A stretch of DNA of 64,000 nt, from the NCBI GenBank assembly GCA_964400675.1, contig CAYNVO010000009.1:1-64000 (forward strand), in the 5' to 3' direction. Each line of letters begins with the position of its first letter. Position 1 is the first letter of the stretch. This document shows positions 25,233 through 34,509 of this stretch, piece by piece. Both the position numbers and the translations under genes were made by a program. This stretch comes from 9FT-COMBO-48-23 sp964400675. GTDB lineage: Bacteria; Chloroflexota; Dehalococcoidia; GIF9; UBA5629. The notes below the pieces were generated by a model, which did no database searches, was not told where the DNA came from, and saw nothing but the letters and a program-made list of their open reading frames with translations.

Positions 25233-25350
25233 CAAATTACCTCTTTTCCTGCGTTCAGTCTAAATTAGCTGCCAGACTTTAGCTTCGTCCAGCCCAATCC
25301 CTGAGCGAACTCAAAAGGTCGCAGTCACATTCGCCGGGATAGTGGTTTGC

Positions 25351-26478
25351 TTACCACTGCACAAACATGGGCATGACGACGTGGACATAGTTGTCCACGC
25401 CAACAGGACGGAGGACGCCGGGGCTTGAGGAAGTGGTGGTCTCAAGGGCGACTTGCTTCTGATGCAGAACAGACAGTACATCGGCGAGATATTTGGCATT
25501 AAAGGCAATCTTAGCCGCCTCGCCGTCAATCAAGGCGTCAATCTCACCCACGTTATCTCCAACCTCTTCAGCCTTAGCTGAGATATTCATCTTGCCCGGG
25601 GTAAGCTCAACGCCGGGAGTAACAACCAGCCGGACGATACCGCTGCCATCACGGGCGAAGATGGATGCCATCCTTATAGCTCGCAAGAACTCAGCCACAT
25701 CGACAACAGCACGAGTAACATAGCTCTGTGGGATGAGCTGCGAGTAGTTGGGGAATGCGCCCTGTATAAGCTGCGAAACCATCTCTATATTCTTTAGCCG
25801 GAACAAAATCTGGCTCTTTTGCTGATTCACCGTGATTTCAACCGGCTCTTCCTGGTCAGTGAGAAATCGGCTTAACTCATTCAAAGCTCGTGCCGGCACG
25901 ATTATGGCAGTTTTATTCTTGACCGGCTCCAGTAGAGAAGTGTTATGAACAGCCAACCTGAAGCCGTCGGCAGCCGCCAGAGCCAATTTATCACCGTCGA
26001 ACTCAAGCTGGTTCCCGGTAAGCACCGGGCGCGATTCTTCAGTAGCGGCAGCAAAGGCGACCTGGCTAATCCCATTCCTCAAAGCCTCAACCTCAATTTT
26101 GGTAGCTATGCCATCGCTCACCTGAGGAATGGGCGGGAAATCCTGCGCATCTAGGCCATTGATTCGAGCCTCGAAACGAGCACACTTTAGTTGAAGTGTG
26201 CGCTGAGTGAGGGTGATATCAATTTTATCGTTGGGGAGGGAGCTGGTGAATTCGGTTAAAAGTCGTGCAGGTATGGTGATAGCGCCTTCCTCCTCTATTT
26301 TGGCACCAACCCAGCAGCTGATGGCTATCTCCAGATTGGTGGCAGCCAGCTTAAGACGCGATTGGTCAGTGGCTATCAAGACATTCTGAGTGATGGGCAG
26401 GGTACTTCTTGTGGCTACAGCCCGGCTGACTATGCCCAACCCTTTGCTCAGATTTTCTTGAAGGCAGGATAGTTTCAT
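25351..26478 (-). CDS. dnaN: DNA polymerase III sliding clamp (beta subunit)
   Basis: 375 aa, three clamp domains, with the family texts LPITQNVLIAT, RPVLTGNQLEFDGDKLALAAADGFRLA and a C-terminal VLRPVGVDNYVHVVMPMFV. It encircles DNA as a dimer and tethers polymerase. It has its own strong promoter and sits apart from dnaA and gyrB in this window, so no origin region is indicated. Confidence 0.96.
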   Translation of the reverse strand: MKLSCLQENLSKGLGIVSRAVATRSTLPITQNVLIATDQSRLKLAATNLEIAISCWVGAKIEEEGAITIPARLLTEFTSSLPNDKIDITLTQRTLQLKCARFEARINGLDAQDFPPIPQVSDGIATKIEVEALRNGISQVAFAAATEESRPVLTGNQLEFDGDKLALAAADGFRLAVHNTSLLEPVKNKTAIIVPARALNELSRFLTDQEEPVEITVNQQKSQILFRLKNIEMVSQLIQGAFPNYSQLIPQSYVTRAVVDVAEFLRAIRMASIFARDGSGIVRLVVTPGVELTPGKMNISAKAEEVGDNVGEIDALIDGEAAKIAFNAKYLADVLSVLHQKQVALETTTSSSPGVLRPVGVDNYVHVVMPMFVQW

Positions 26479-26506
26479 GTCACACCCCCCAACAGTTATG
26501 TGTCAA

Positions 26507-26535
26507 AGTATACCCCGCCTGCTTGGTCAAGTCAA
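26507..26535 (-). promoter_or_regulatory. dnaN promoter
   Basis: Minus strand TTGACT (26535-26530), a 17-bp spacer and TATACT (26512-26507), about 28 nt before the ATG, with GGGGGGTG as ribosome site. Confidence 0.6.
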
Positions 26536-26547
26536 TCGGTTTTTGGA

Positions 26548-27006
26548 CTATTCGAGGATGATTGTCCCACTTTTGCCGCCGCTTTTTTTGACGAGGCGGA
26601 TATCTTCCAGGCGCAGCGCTCCGTCCACAGTTTTGCACATATCGTAGATGGTCAGCCCGCTTATGGCGACGGCAGTTAAAGCTTCCATCTCAAAGCCGGT
26701 CTTTCCGCTGCCTTTAACCATAGCCGTGATTTCCACCGCCGAGGCTTTTTCATCAATGTGAAATTCGATAATGACATCGTCCATGAGCAATGGGTGACAT
26801 AACGGGATAAGGCGGTAAGTTTCTTTAGCAGCCATTATGCCAGCAACACGAGCCGCCGCCAGAACGTCGCCCTTGGGCAATTTGCCTTTTTTGAGCAGGC
26901 CTAGAGTCTTAGCCTGCATCAAAACCATGCCCCTGGCTACAGCCTGCCTTTTGGTAACCGGCTTCCCACCGACATCCACCATCCTAATATCCGAAGATGA
27001 ACTCAC
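26548..27006 (-). CDS. moaC: Cyclic pyranopterin monophosphate synthase MoaC
   Basis: 152 aa. Contains IPLCHPLLMDD, GKTGFEMEALTAVAISGLTIYDMCK and ends with the Lys-rich KKSGGKSG motif. Together with MoaA it converts GTP to cyclic pyranopterin monophosphate, the first stage of molybdopterin synthesis. It starts 2 nt after moaA. The cofactor is needed by the aldehyde ferredoxin oxidoreductase at 32443. Confidence 0.96.
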   Translation of the reverse strand: MSSSSDIRMVDVGGKPVTKRQAVARGMVLMQAKTLGLLKKGKLPKGDVLAAARVAGIMAAKETYRLIPLCHPLLMDDVIIEFHIDEKASAVEITAMVKGSGKTGFEMEALTAVAISGLTIYDMCKTVDGALRLEDIRLVKKSGGKSGTIILE

Positions 27007-27008
27007 AT

Positions 27009-28022
27009 CTAACCTCCTACCTGAGACATAAGACGTTTCCCGGAGACACGACCACAGGGTAGCCGGTGCTTCTGCGGCTTCGACTGAATAGCCTCGATGA
27101 TGACCTTTTTCAAGTCCTCGGCAGAGGCACCGCTACGCAATGGCTGGCGGAGGTCAACCTCATGGTCACTGAGCAAACAGGGGCGAAGCTTGCCTTCAGC
27201 AGTAAGACGGAGGCGATTACAATTGAAGCAGAAGTGCTGGCTAACCGGCGTGATGAAACCAACAGTGCCACCGGCTTGGTGAAAACGGAAATATTTAGCC
27301 GGGCCATTCCCGGTAATGACATGGCTGGGCTCAAGCCTCCCCAGACTAACTAGACGTTCCTTCACCTCATCAGCCGACATGAATTGATTAATATCAGTCT
27401 TTTCTCCACTTGAATGTCCTTCCGGCGGGTTATCTGCGGCAAATGGCATCAGCTCGATAAAGCGCACATGCCAGCCACTGGTTATGGTCAGCCTGGCAAA
27501 GTCCACAACCTCATCATCATTCATGCCGCGCATGACCACCATGTTTATTTTTACCGGGTCCAGTCCGCAATCTTTAGCCGCCTCAATGCCTCGAAGCACC
27601 TCTCCCAGCTTATCATGACGGGTGATACGCTTAAACTTATCTTTATTTAAGGAATCCAGACTAATATTGACCCGGTTTAAGCCAGCTTGCTTAAGCTCAC
27701 CGGCATACTTTTTGAGTAGAATACCATTAGTGGTCAGAGAAATATCATCGATAGCGTGTATCTCAGCCAGCATGGCTACCAGTTCCGGCAACCTGGCTCT
27801 GACCAACGGCTCACCGCCGGTAAGCCTGACCTTATTAATGCCAAGTTCGACAGCCAGCCTGACAATGGCGACAATCTCTTCATAGGTTAAGATTTCGCTA
27901 TGAGGCAGCAGGTTAATGCCCTCAGGGGGCATACAGTAAATGCAACGCAGGTTGCAGCGGTCGGTTACCGAGATGCGAAGATAGTTGATGGGACGGTTAA
28001 AGGTATCAGAAATGCCGGTCAT
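27009..28022 (-). CDS. moaA: GTP 3',8-cyclase MoaA (radical SAM)
   Basis: 337 aa from the ATG at 28022, which overlaps the rdgB stop (ATGA) and gives the conserved start MTGISDTFNRPINYLRISV; the longer frame adds 13 unsupported residues. Radical SAM motif CNLRCIYC near residue 20, LTGGEPLVR, and the second cluster site CFNCNRLRLTAEGKLRPCL. The C-terminus ends in the diagnostic GG. Translationally coupled to rdgB upstream and moaC downstream. Confidence 0.96.
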   Translation of the reverse strand: MTGISDTFNRPINYLRISVTDRCNLRCIYCMPPEGINLLPHSEILTYEEIVAIVRLAVELGINKVRLTGGEPLVRARLPELVAMLAEIHAIDDISLTTNGILLKKYAGELKQAGLNRVNISLDSLNKDKFKRITRHDKLGEVLRGIEAAKDCGLDPVKINMVVMRGMNDDEVVDFARLTITSGWHVRFIELMPFAADNPPEGHSSGEKTDINQFMSADEVKERLVSLGRLEPSHVITGNGPAKYFRFHQAGGTVGFITPVSQHFCFNCNRLRLTAEGKLRPCLLSDHEVDLRQPLRSGASAEDLKKVIIEAIQSKPQKHRLPCGRVSGKRLMSQVGG

Positions 28023-28627
28023 GATTTTGCTTTCTCCGCAAGTCGCTCCAATATCTGGCATGCCTTAACAGCAGCTCTGCCGCGATGACTGACTTGATTC
28101 TTTATCTCTAAGGACAGCTCCGCCATGGTTTTCTCAAATTCAGGAAGGTAAAAAACCGGGTCGTAGCCAAAACCCTTATCACCTCTGGGTTCGAAAGCAA
28201 TTATGCCCCGGCACTCTCCCTCACATAACTCGACTCGTCCTTCCGGGTTAGCGATGGCGATAACACATTTGAAACGCGCTGTCCGCTTCTCCCAGGGGAC
28301 ATCCTTAAGCCTGGACAAAAGGTGTCCAATCCTGTCCCTATCGCTGGCTTCTTCGCCAGCAGCACGGGCTGAGCGAATACCTGGCTCACCGCCTAAGGCA
28401 TCAACTTCAACGCCTGAATCATCAGCCAGGGTGATGAGCTTGCTTGCCCCGGCATACGCGGTGGCTTTCACCCTGGCGTTCTCCTCATAGCTAGGAAAGT
28501 TTTCCTCAACGGCTATCTCTACGCCCAACTCATCCGGGGTCACCAACTCAAAGGGGAGTCCAACCAGAAGACGGCGATATTCGCGGACTTTTCCCCGGTT
28601 GGTGGTAGCCAGGAGTAACTTGGACAT
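28019..28627 (-). CDS. rdgB: XTP/dITP diphosphatase (RdgB/HAM1)
   Basis: 202 aa from the ATG at 28627, where MSKLLLATTNRGK begins and a GGTGAG site lies about 5 nt upstream; six further codons to 28645 are possible but come from the neighbouring repeat. Motifs LADDSGVEVDALGG, FGYDPVFY and SHRGRA are all present. It removes non-canonical purine triphosphates. It heads the rdgB-moaA-moaC operon. Confidence 0.95.
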   Translation of the reverse strand: MSKLLLATTNRGKVREYRRLLVGLPFELVTPDELGVEIAVEENFPSYEENARVKATAYAGASKLITLADDSGVEVDALGGEPGIRSARAAGEEASDRDRIGHLLSRLKDVPWEKRTARFKCVIAIANPEGRVELCEGECRGIIAFEPRGDKGFGYDPVFYLPEFEKTMAELSLEIKNQVSHRGRAAVKACQILERLAEKAKS

Positions 28628-28640
28628 TTTTCTCACCAGT

Positions 28641-28733
28641 GTCATTCTGAGCCCCTTGGGCGAAGAATCCCATCCAGACCTTCGCGGAGCCTGCCCTCAG
28701 CCAAGCAAGATTTTTCGCTTCGCTCAGAATGAC
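28641..28733. repeat. Palindromic repeat element
   Basis: 93 bp from GTCATTCTGAG to CTCAGAATGAC. Its left end lies 14 nt from the rdgB start, so it forms most of the region upstream of that operon. Confidence 0.7.
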
Positions 28734-28795
28734 AGAAGTCAAAGGATTCAGAATTACAGCTTGACCTCAAGAAACAACCTCTTCTTCAAGAGTAA

Positions 28796-29890
28796 TTAAA
28801 TCTTTTCGAATCTGCCTCTAATCTTTTTCATAACCTCAGGCATGGTGGTGTATTCCATCTCTTCCAGCGGCAGACGATGAGGTTCAAAAGGCCCGTGACG
28901 GCGCAGCATATCAGCAATATCCCTGGCCTCCTGACGAGCATTATCGAAAGCCGGGTCATCAAACATATCCAGTGGCCCAACCAGCTTGCCGTTTGCAAGT
29001 TGAAAACCGGCAGCAATCACCCTGGGCGGCCCATCGAAGCGAGTGGGGTTACTCTCCCTGACTGCTACCGGCATGAAGGGACCGTTATGCGAGCCTCTCA
29101 TCCAGCCCTCTACGATATGAGAATGAGCAAAAGGTTCAAGTACCTCGCCCACAGCCGGGAACTTCCCCTGGGCGCGGACAATGCACACCGGGTCATCCTT
29201 GCCCGCATATCTTCCAGCAATCAGAGCCAGTTTCTGCGTGGAAGAAACAGCGGCTATTTCACCGCTCTCCCTATGGTACACAGCTTTAACGCAAAAGCGG
29301 ACCGGCGCACCTATGAAAACCAGCATATCATAAATTTCCTCGGGAGCATCGAAGGTTATCTTCTTACTATCCTTAACATCGTGCACCTCGAAAGAGAAAC
29401 CGCCATGCATATTGCTGGCTATGACCAGACCGATGGTGTTGAAGGGGTCGGCGAAGATTTTATACAAAGGCAGATTCCAGGCACCAGAGGCTGTTTTGTC
29501 CGCCATAAAAATGATGATTGTTTCAGCCTCTCGCTCCTCGATTTCCATCTCAGCCACCCCGGGTCCCATGCCCTTGACATTGCCTGAGAAGGCATCGGAC
29601 AGCATATCCTGACCGGCACCATGCAGCTTCAGCTTCTTGGCTACTTCGGTGCAGTCGACAAAGGTATCCCATGCCAGCTTGTGGATTTTCTCGTCCTCTT
29701 CTCCCCGCTGGTGAGTCATTATCAGTTGGAGGTCGTCACCACATCTTGTAACGTGATAGTCGATGAGCAGCCCGGACTTCTTGGCTGCTGCCATGCATTT
29801 TTCGCCTTTATCCAGCACCTCCGGATGCATGCTGGAATGGCCAACATAGCCACCGATATCAGCCTTGATGACGCTTAAAGTTACCTTCAT
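28796..29890 (-). CDS. fbp: Archaeal-type fructose-1,6-bisphosphate aldolase/phosphatase
   Basis: 364 aa. Starts KVTLSVIKADIGGYVGH and shows the family features HGAGQDMLSDAFSGNVKGMGPG, the catalytic Tyr/Lys region NLPLYKIFADPFNTIGLV and SHNGPFMPV. This single enzyme joins two triose phosphates and removes phosphate, making gluconeogenesis one-way. It is typical of archaea and deep-branching or autotrophic bacteria, so it suggests the cell builds sugars rather than living on them. Confidence 0.95.
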   Translation of the reverse strand: MKVTLSVIKADIGGYVGHSSMHPEVLDKGEKCMAAAKKSGLLIDYHVTRCGDDLQLIMTHQRGEEDEKIHKLAWDTFVDCTEVAKKLKLHGAGQDMLSDAFSGNVKGMGPGVAEMEIEEREAETIIIFMADKTASGAWNLPLYKIFADPFNTIGLVIASNMHGGFSFEVHDVKDSKKITFDAPEEIYDMLVFIGAPVRFCVKAVYHRESGEIAAVSSTQKLALIAGRYAGKDDPVCIVRAQGKFPAVGEVLEPFAHSHIVEGWMRGSHNGPFMPVAVRESNPTRFDGPPRVIAAGFQLANGKLVGPLDMFDDPAFDNARQEARDIADMLRRHGPFEPHRLPLEEMEYTTMPEVMKKIRGRFEKI

Positions 29891-29929
29891 TTTGTTTCCC
29901 CCTCTTAATATAGATATTTGATTCTTCCT

Positions 29930-30005
29930 GTCACCCTGAGCGAAGCGAAGGGCCTCTGAGATTCTTCGTCGTCCTTCCCATTCGGGAAAGACTCCTCAGA
30001 ATGAC
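29930..30005. repeat. Palindromic repeat element
   Basis: 76 bp from GTCACCCTGAG to CTCAGAATGAC, between the acyl-CoA mutase gene and the FBP aldolase/phosphatase gene. An A/T-rich run follows to 30056. Confidence 0.7.
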
Positions 30006-30056
30006 ATGAGAGACACTCGCTTTTTGCATTTTGGTTTTTAATATTTCATTTTTATA

Positions 30057-31724
30057 TTATACCAATGCTGGCAATCGATATTCCCCAAAAATCTTGCGTA
30101 GCACGCCGCAGACTTCACCCAGGGTTGCATAGGCGCTTACTGCCTCCAAAAGATAGGGCATCAGATTCTCGCTGCCCTGTGCAGCCTGGCGTAATGCCTC
30201 AAGCTTCACCGAAACCATTTCATTATCCCTCTCCCGGCGCAACCGGCTGAGCCGTTCAAGCTGTCGCTTTTCACCTTCTTTATCCATCTCCAGTATTGGA
30301 ATTGCTACTGGCTCATTCATGGCATACTCGTTGACACCGACAACGATGCGTTCTTTATTATCTATCTCCTGCTGATAGCGATAAGCCGAATCAGCGATTT
30401 CCCTGTGGAAGAAGCCAGCCTCTATAGCCGGTATAACTCCGCCCAGCATGTCTATCTTGGTAAAATAATCATAGACGGCTCTTTCTGTTTTACTGGTGAG
30501 GTGCTCAAGGAAATAGCTTCCGCCAAACGGGTCGATGGTATTGGTAACACCGCTCTCATGAGCAATTATCTGCTGCGTTCTCAAGGCAACGGTCACCGCT
30601 TTCTCCGAAGGCAAAGCAAGGGCTTCATCCATAGAGTTGGTGTGCAGTGATTGTGTGCCGCCGAGGACAGCAGCCAGTGCCTGAATTGTAGTGCGGACAA
30701 TGTTGTTTTCCGGCTGCTGGGCGGTGAGCGAGCAGCCGGCTGTCTGTGTGTGAAAACGTAGCCACTGAGAGCGCTCGCTGCCGTTGAACCGCTCTTTCAT
30801 CTCGCGTGCCCATATACGGCGGGCAGCACGGAATTTGGCTATCTCCTCAAAGAAATCATTATGGCAGTTGAAAAAGAAACTGAGCCTGGGAGCAAAATCG
30901 TCCACCTTTAGCCCGCGGTCAATTCCTGCCTGAACATAGGCAAGACCGTCAGCCAGGGTGAAAGCCAGCTCCTGAACGGCAGTAGCGCCGGCTTCGCGGA
31001 TATGATAGCCGCTAATGCTGACGGTATTCCAGCGCGGCACGTTTTTCATGCCGAATTCAAAGGTGTCAACGATTAGCCGCATGGATGGCTTGGGCGGAAA
31101 TATGAAGGCGTTCTGCGCCATATACTCTTTCAGTATGTCGTTCTGTATGGTTCCGCCCAGCTTATCCAGAGGAATACCTCGCTTCTGAGCATTAGCCAGA
31201 TACATTGCCCAGATAACCGCAGCCGGTCCATTTATAGTCATAGACGTGGTTATATCATCGACGGGAAGACCATCGAACAATATCTCCATATCAGCTAATG
31301 AGGAGATACCCACACCACACTTGCCGAACTCCCCCCTGGCTTCAGGGTCATCGGTGTCGTAGCCATTTAAAGTGGGGAAGTCGAAGGCAACACTCAGGCC
31401 GCTTTCCCCATGCGCTAAAAGATATTTGTATCTGGCGTTAGTCTCTTCAGCACAACCGAACCCGGCAAACATGCGCATCGTCCACAGTTTGCCTCTATAG
31501 CCGGTGTTGTGAACACCGCGGGTATAGGGATACTCGCCGGGAAAGCCAACATCCCGAAGATAGTCCACGTCAGCAATGTCCAGAGGTGTATAAAGCCGTT
31601 CAACAGGAACGCCCGAGGTGGTGACAAAAGAGCCTTGCCTTTCATCAGAACGCTGGGCTTTGGCATGCCACTGGCTGGCTTTTTTCTCCATTTTTTCTGA
31701 TTTTCGTCGTTCCGGTGTGTCCAT
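30057..31724 (-). CDS. B12-dependent acyl-CoA mutase large subunit (methylmalonyl-CoA mutase type)
   Basis: 555 aa, the catalytic TIM-barrel part only; the B12-binding domain must come from a separate small subunit, which is not in this window. Conserved stretches include WTMRMFAGFGCAEETN, GLSVAFDFPTLNGYDTDDP, GTIQNDILKEYMAQN, FAPRLSFFF, GTQSLHTNSMDEALALP and IVVGVNEY. The usual active-site MYRGRLW region is TGYRGKLW, keeping the Tyr associated with methylmalonyl-CoA but otherwise divergent, so a related substrate is possible. It follows cobO by 14 nt. Confidence 0.9.
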   Translation of the reverse strand: MDTPERRKSEKMEKKASQWHAKAQRSDERQGSFVTTSGVPVERLYTPLDIADVDYLRDVGFPGEYPYTRGVHNTGYRGKLWTMRMFAGFGCAEETNARYKYLLAHGESGLSVAFDFPTLNGYDTDDPEARGEFGKCGVGISSLADMEILFDGLPVDDITTSMTINGPAAVIWAMYLANAQKRGIPLDKLGGTIQNDILKEYMAQNAFIFPPKPSMRLIVDTFEFGMKNVPRWNTVSISGYHIREAGATAVQELAFTLADGLAYVQAGIDRGLKVDDFAPRLSFFFNCHNDFFEEIAKFRAARRIWAREMKERFNGSERSQWLRFHTQTAGCSLTAQQPENNIVRTTIQALAAVLGGTQSLHTNSMDEALALPSEKAVTVALRTQQIIAHESGVTNTIDPFGGSYFLEHLTSKTERAVYDYFTKIDMLGGVIPAIEAGFFHREIADSAYRYQQEIDNKERIVVGVNEYAMNEPVAIPILEMDKEGEKRQLERLSRLRRERDNEMVSVKLEALRQAAQGSENLMPYLLEAVSAYATLGEVCGVLRKIFGEYRLPALV

Positions 31725-31738
31725 ATTTGCTCCCCACC

Positions 31739-32299
31739 CTAGTAATCCATGCCCTTACGGGATAATATCCCCTTATCATACGGGTGTTTTACCTTAACCA
31801 TATCGGTGACTAAATCAGCCAGCTCGATTAACTTGGAGTCTGCGTAGCGGCCGGTAAGAATAAGCTCCACCTTTTCCGGCTTATCATGTATCAGCTTTAT
31901 AACGTCAGTCAAATCAATCAGCTTCCAGGCGGCAGCTACGTTCACTTCATCGAGGATGACTACATCATATTTCAGGCTGAGCACAGCCTTCCGGGCAGCC
32001 TCCATAGCCTTTCGAGCTTCTTCTTTCTCCTCCGATTTAACATTGGCAGGGTTAACAAAATCCTGAAACCCAAATCTCTCAAAGGTTACACCAGACAGCT
32101 CGGATAGGATTTTCTGCTCTCCGTAGGGAAAATCGCCTTTCATGAAGAAGATAATATGTATGTGGAGACCATGCCCCAGAGCACGGAGAGTCATCCCTAG
32201 AGCTGCTGATGTCTTACCTTTGCCGTCACCGGTGAAAACTTCGACCAAGCCCCTGGTTGAAGCCTCGGCAGGCAAGGTCTCGGCTGATTCCCTGGCCAC
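31739..32299 (-). CDS. cobO: Cob(I)alamin adenosyltransferase, CobO/BtuR type
   Basis: 186 aa. P-loop FTGDGKGKTSAALG, FFMKGDFPYGEQ, VVILDEVNVA and LTGRYAD follow the CobA/CobO family. It makes adenosylcobalamin, the cofactor of the mutase encoded just downstream. The GTG start lies 9 nt after the -10 box of a good promoter with no properly spaced Shine-Dalgarno, so the mRNA is probably leaderless. Confidence 0.93.
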   Translation of the reverse strand: MARESAETLPAEASTRGLVEVFTGDGKGKTSAALGMTLRALGHGLHIHIIFFMKGDFPYGEQKILSELSGVTFERFGFQDFVNPANVKSEEKEEARKAMEAARKAVLSLKYDVVILDEVNVAAAWKLIDLTDVIKLIHDKPEKVELILTGRYADSKLIELADLVTDMVKVKHPYDKGILSRKGMDY

Positions 32300-32308
32300 C
32301 TCAATAGC

Positions 32309-32338
32309 AGTTTAACAAAAAGCCAGATACAGTGTCAA
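32309..32338 (-). promoter_or_regulatory. cobO-mutase promoter, leaderless type
   Basis: Minus strand TTGACA (32338-32333), an 18-bp spacer and TAAACT (32314-32309), with the GTG of cobO starting at 32299. Confidence 0.5.
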
Positions 32339-32356
32339 ACGAATGGAACGTAATCA

Positions 32357-32386
32357 TTGACATCAAAGCATTAACTGTATAATAAT
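32357..32386 (+). promoter_or_regulatory. Promoter of the aldehyde ferredoxin oxidoreductase gene
   Basis: TTGACA at 32357-32362 and TATAAT at 32378-32383 are 15 bp apart; the overlapping AATAAT at 32381-32386 gives 18 bp. It lies back to back with the cobO promoter. Confidence 0.4.
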
Positions 32387-32442
32387 CAGGTTGTCCCATT
32401 ATTCCAAAATTTATACATCACATTTAACTGGGGAGGTGAATC

Positions 32443-34287
32443 ATGCCCGGCGGTTACACTGGCAAAATTCTATACGTTGACCTGACCAAGGGGAATACAT
32501 CGGAGGAGCTTGCTGATGATAAGCTGTATCAGGATTTCCTCGGCGGCTACGGTATCGGCGCCAGGATATTATTCAGCCGGCAGAAAGCTAAAGTTGACCC
32601 GCTGGGACCGGATGCCATGCTGGGATTCGTCACCGGAATTCTCACAGGCACCCCCGCCCTTTTCGCCGCCAGATATGTGGCGGTGGGCAAATCACCGCTG
32701 ACCGGAACGTGGGGGGACGCCAACTCAGGCGGCGACTTTGGCCCACAGCTGAAATTCGCCGGTTATGACGCCGTTTTCTTCTCAGGTATATCACCGGCAC
32801 CGGTCTATCTCTTAATAGACAATGGAAAAGCCGAGCTGAGAAAGGCAGATAAACTTTGGGGCAAGGACACCTGGGAGACAGAATCGCTACTCACGGCTGA
32901 GCTTGGCACAGATGCCCGAGTTGCCTGCATCGGTCCTGCAGGAGAGAGCCTGTCACTCATCTCCTGCATCATCAACAACAAGGGAAGAGCCGCCGGCCGC
33001 TCTGGGCTTGGGGCGGTGATGGGGTCGAAGAAGCTCAAGGCTGTAGTTGTAAGGGGAAATAAAACAGTCCCTGTTGCCCGTGAACCAGAGCTAAAGGAGG
33101 CAAGAACGAAACACCTCGGTCAACTGGGTGGCGCCGTTGAAGCTTACCGCAAGTTCGGCACCTGCGCCGGTATGAATGCACTGGTCCAGGCAGGAGATAC
33201 CCCGGTCAAGAACTGGAAGGGTACAGCGCTGGATTTTACCACTGCTGCCTCTATCAGCGACCAGAGTGTAATAAACCTGCAGGAGCGCAAATATGGCTGC
33301 TGGCATTGTCCCGTTGCCTGCGGCGGACATATGAAGCCAGGCACAGGACAATACAGCTACCCGGCAGAGGTACATAAGCCGGAGTACGAGACACTGGCAG
33401 CCTTCGGCTCCATGTGCCTGAACGATAACCTCGAGTCCATAATAAAAGTCAACGATATCTGCAATCGCTACGGGCTGGATACTATATCAGCCGGTTCTAT
33501 TATAGCCTTCGCTATAGAGTGCTACGAAAATGGACTAATCAGCAATAAGGACACCGATGGTATAGAACTTAAATGGGGCAGCCACAAAGCCATAGTTGAA
33601 ATGACAGAGAAGCTGGCGAAGGGGGAAGGCTTCGGCAAGGTGCTGGCGGGCGGCGCCAGGCGGGCAGCACAGCAGATAGGCAAAGGAGCCGAGGAGTTCG
33701 CCATCCAAATACACGGGCAGGAAGTGCCCATGCACGACCCCAAACGCTTCATGAACTATGCCACTGCCTATCTCGATACCACGCCAGGTCGCCATACACA
33801 GGGGAGCTACGGCACCAAGCCAGTCAGCGGGCTGGAATTTCCCGCCTATGACAGCAAGTCTTCTGCCGGGCGTGGACAGGCAAACAAGATGGGCAGCGAT
33901 TTGATGCACATGATAAGCTGTGCCGGCATGTGCATGTTCGGTCTGGGTTTCATGGACGCCAGCGCCCTCACTGACTTCATGAACCTGACCACAGGATGGA
34001 ACTGCAGCATAGATGACCTGCTGAAAACAGGAGATCGGATTGCCAACGTACGACAGGCTTTTAATATTCGAGAGGGTGTAGGTATGGTTGACTTTAAAGT
34101 CCCGGGCAGGATTTCCGGCAATCCGCCACCCACAGCCGGACCAACCGCTGGAAGGAGCGTGGATTTCGACACATTGCGCAACGATTATCTCACCGCCCGT
34201 GACTGGGACATCAAATCAAGCAAGCCCAGCAAAAAGAAACTGCTCGAACTCGGCATGGATGACGTTGCCAGCGCCCTGTGGGACTAA
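32443..34287 (+). CDS. aor: Aldehyde ferredoxin oxidoreductase (tungsten enzyme)
   Basis: 614 aa, full length. N-terminal domain starts GGYTGKILYVDLTKG; 4Fe-4S ligands Cys286-x2-Cys289-x3-Cys293 in GCWHCPVACGG, with a fourth Cys in the CAGMCMFG region; dinucleotide pterin loops of the type VGKSPLTGTWGDANSGGDFG are present. It oxidises aldehydes to acids using ferredoxin, or the reverse. The substrate is not predictable. It depends on the pterin pathway that includes moaA/moaC at 26.5-28.0 kb. GGGGAGGT lies 6 nt before the ATG. Confidence 0.94.
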   Translation: MPGGYTGKILYVDLTKGNTSEELADDKLYQDFLGGYGIGARILFSRQKAKVDPLGPDAMLGFVTGILTGTPALFAARYVAVGKSPLTGTWGDANSGGDFGPQLKFAGYDAVFFSGISPAPVYLLIDNGKAELRKADKLWGKDTWETESLLTAELGTDARVACIGPAGESLSLISCIINNKGRAAGRSGLGAVMGSKKLKAVVVRGNKTVPVAREPELKEARTKHLGQLGGAVEAYRKFGTCAGMNALVQAGDTPVKNWKGTALDFTTAASISDQSVINLQERKYGCWHCPVACGGHMKPGTGQYSYPAEVHKPEYETLAAFGSMCLNDNLESIIKVNDICNRYGLDTISAGSIIAFAIECYENGLISNKDTDGIELKWGSHKAIVEMTEKLAKGEGFGKVLAGGARRAAQQIGKGAEEFAIQIHGQEVPMHDPKRFMNYATAYLDTTPGRHTQGSYGTKPVSGLEFPAYDSKSSAGRGQANKMGSDLMHMISCAGMCMFGLGFMDASALTDFMNLTTGWNCSIDDLLKTGDRIANVRQAFNIREGVGMVDFKVPGRISGNPPPTAGPTAGRSVDFDTLRNDYLTARDWDIKSSKPSKKKLLELGMDDVASALWD

Positions 34288-34309
34288 ATGTAAAAATTAA
34301 AAACAAGTA

Positions 34310-34372
34310 GGGACAAACCTTCAGGTTTGTCCGCCTGTACCACAATCTTCGGACAGGCTTAAAGGCCTGTCC
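34310..34372. repeat. Tandem hairpins of the GGGACAGGCCTTTAAGCC family
   Basis: Two hairpins in a row: GGACAAACC/GGTTTGTCC (34311-34332) and GGACAGGC/GCCTGTCC (34351-34372). Related units lie at 41860-41882, around 42075 and 63826-63897. They sit just after the aldehyde oxidoreductase gene and may act as a terminator, though without a T-run. Confidence 0.6.
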
Positions 34373-34509
34373 CTGCATTTTCCAGTCCCGTATAAAACTG
34401 TCATTGCCAGCTCTTCACCACCGAGATTCTTCGCTGCGCTCAGAATGACAGGACATAGACTGAGATCGCCACGTCGTCCTTCCGTGGAAGGACTCCTCGC
34501 GATGACAAG
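34340..34509 (+). repeat. 170-bp perfect direct repeat, left copy
   Basis: Identical base for base to 41850-42019 by eye, with similarity continuing about 20 bp further on the right. It contains one palindromic CTCAGAATGAC-type element. Together the copies flank the small ribbon-helix-helix-like gene and the three surface-protein genes. The whole gap 34288-34703 holds only this repeat, the hairpins above and an extended -10 (TGATATAAT at 34578-34586) before the small gene. Confidence 0.85.

Noticed and set aside
28877..29587. 236-aa frame opposite the FBP aldolase/phosphatase gene
   Set aside because: Antisense shadow; the minus-strand protein is fully conserved.
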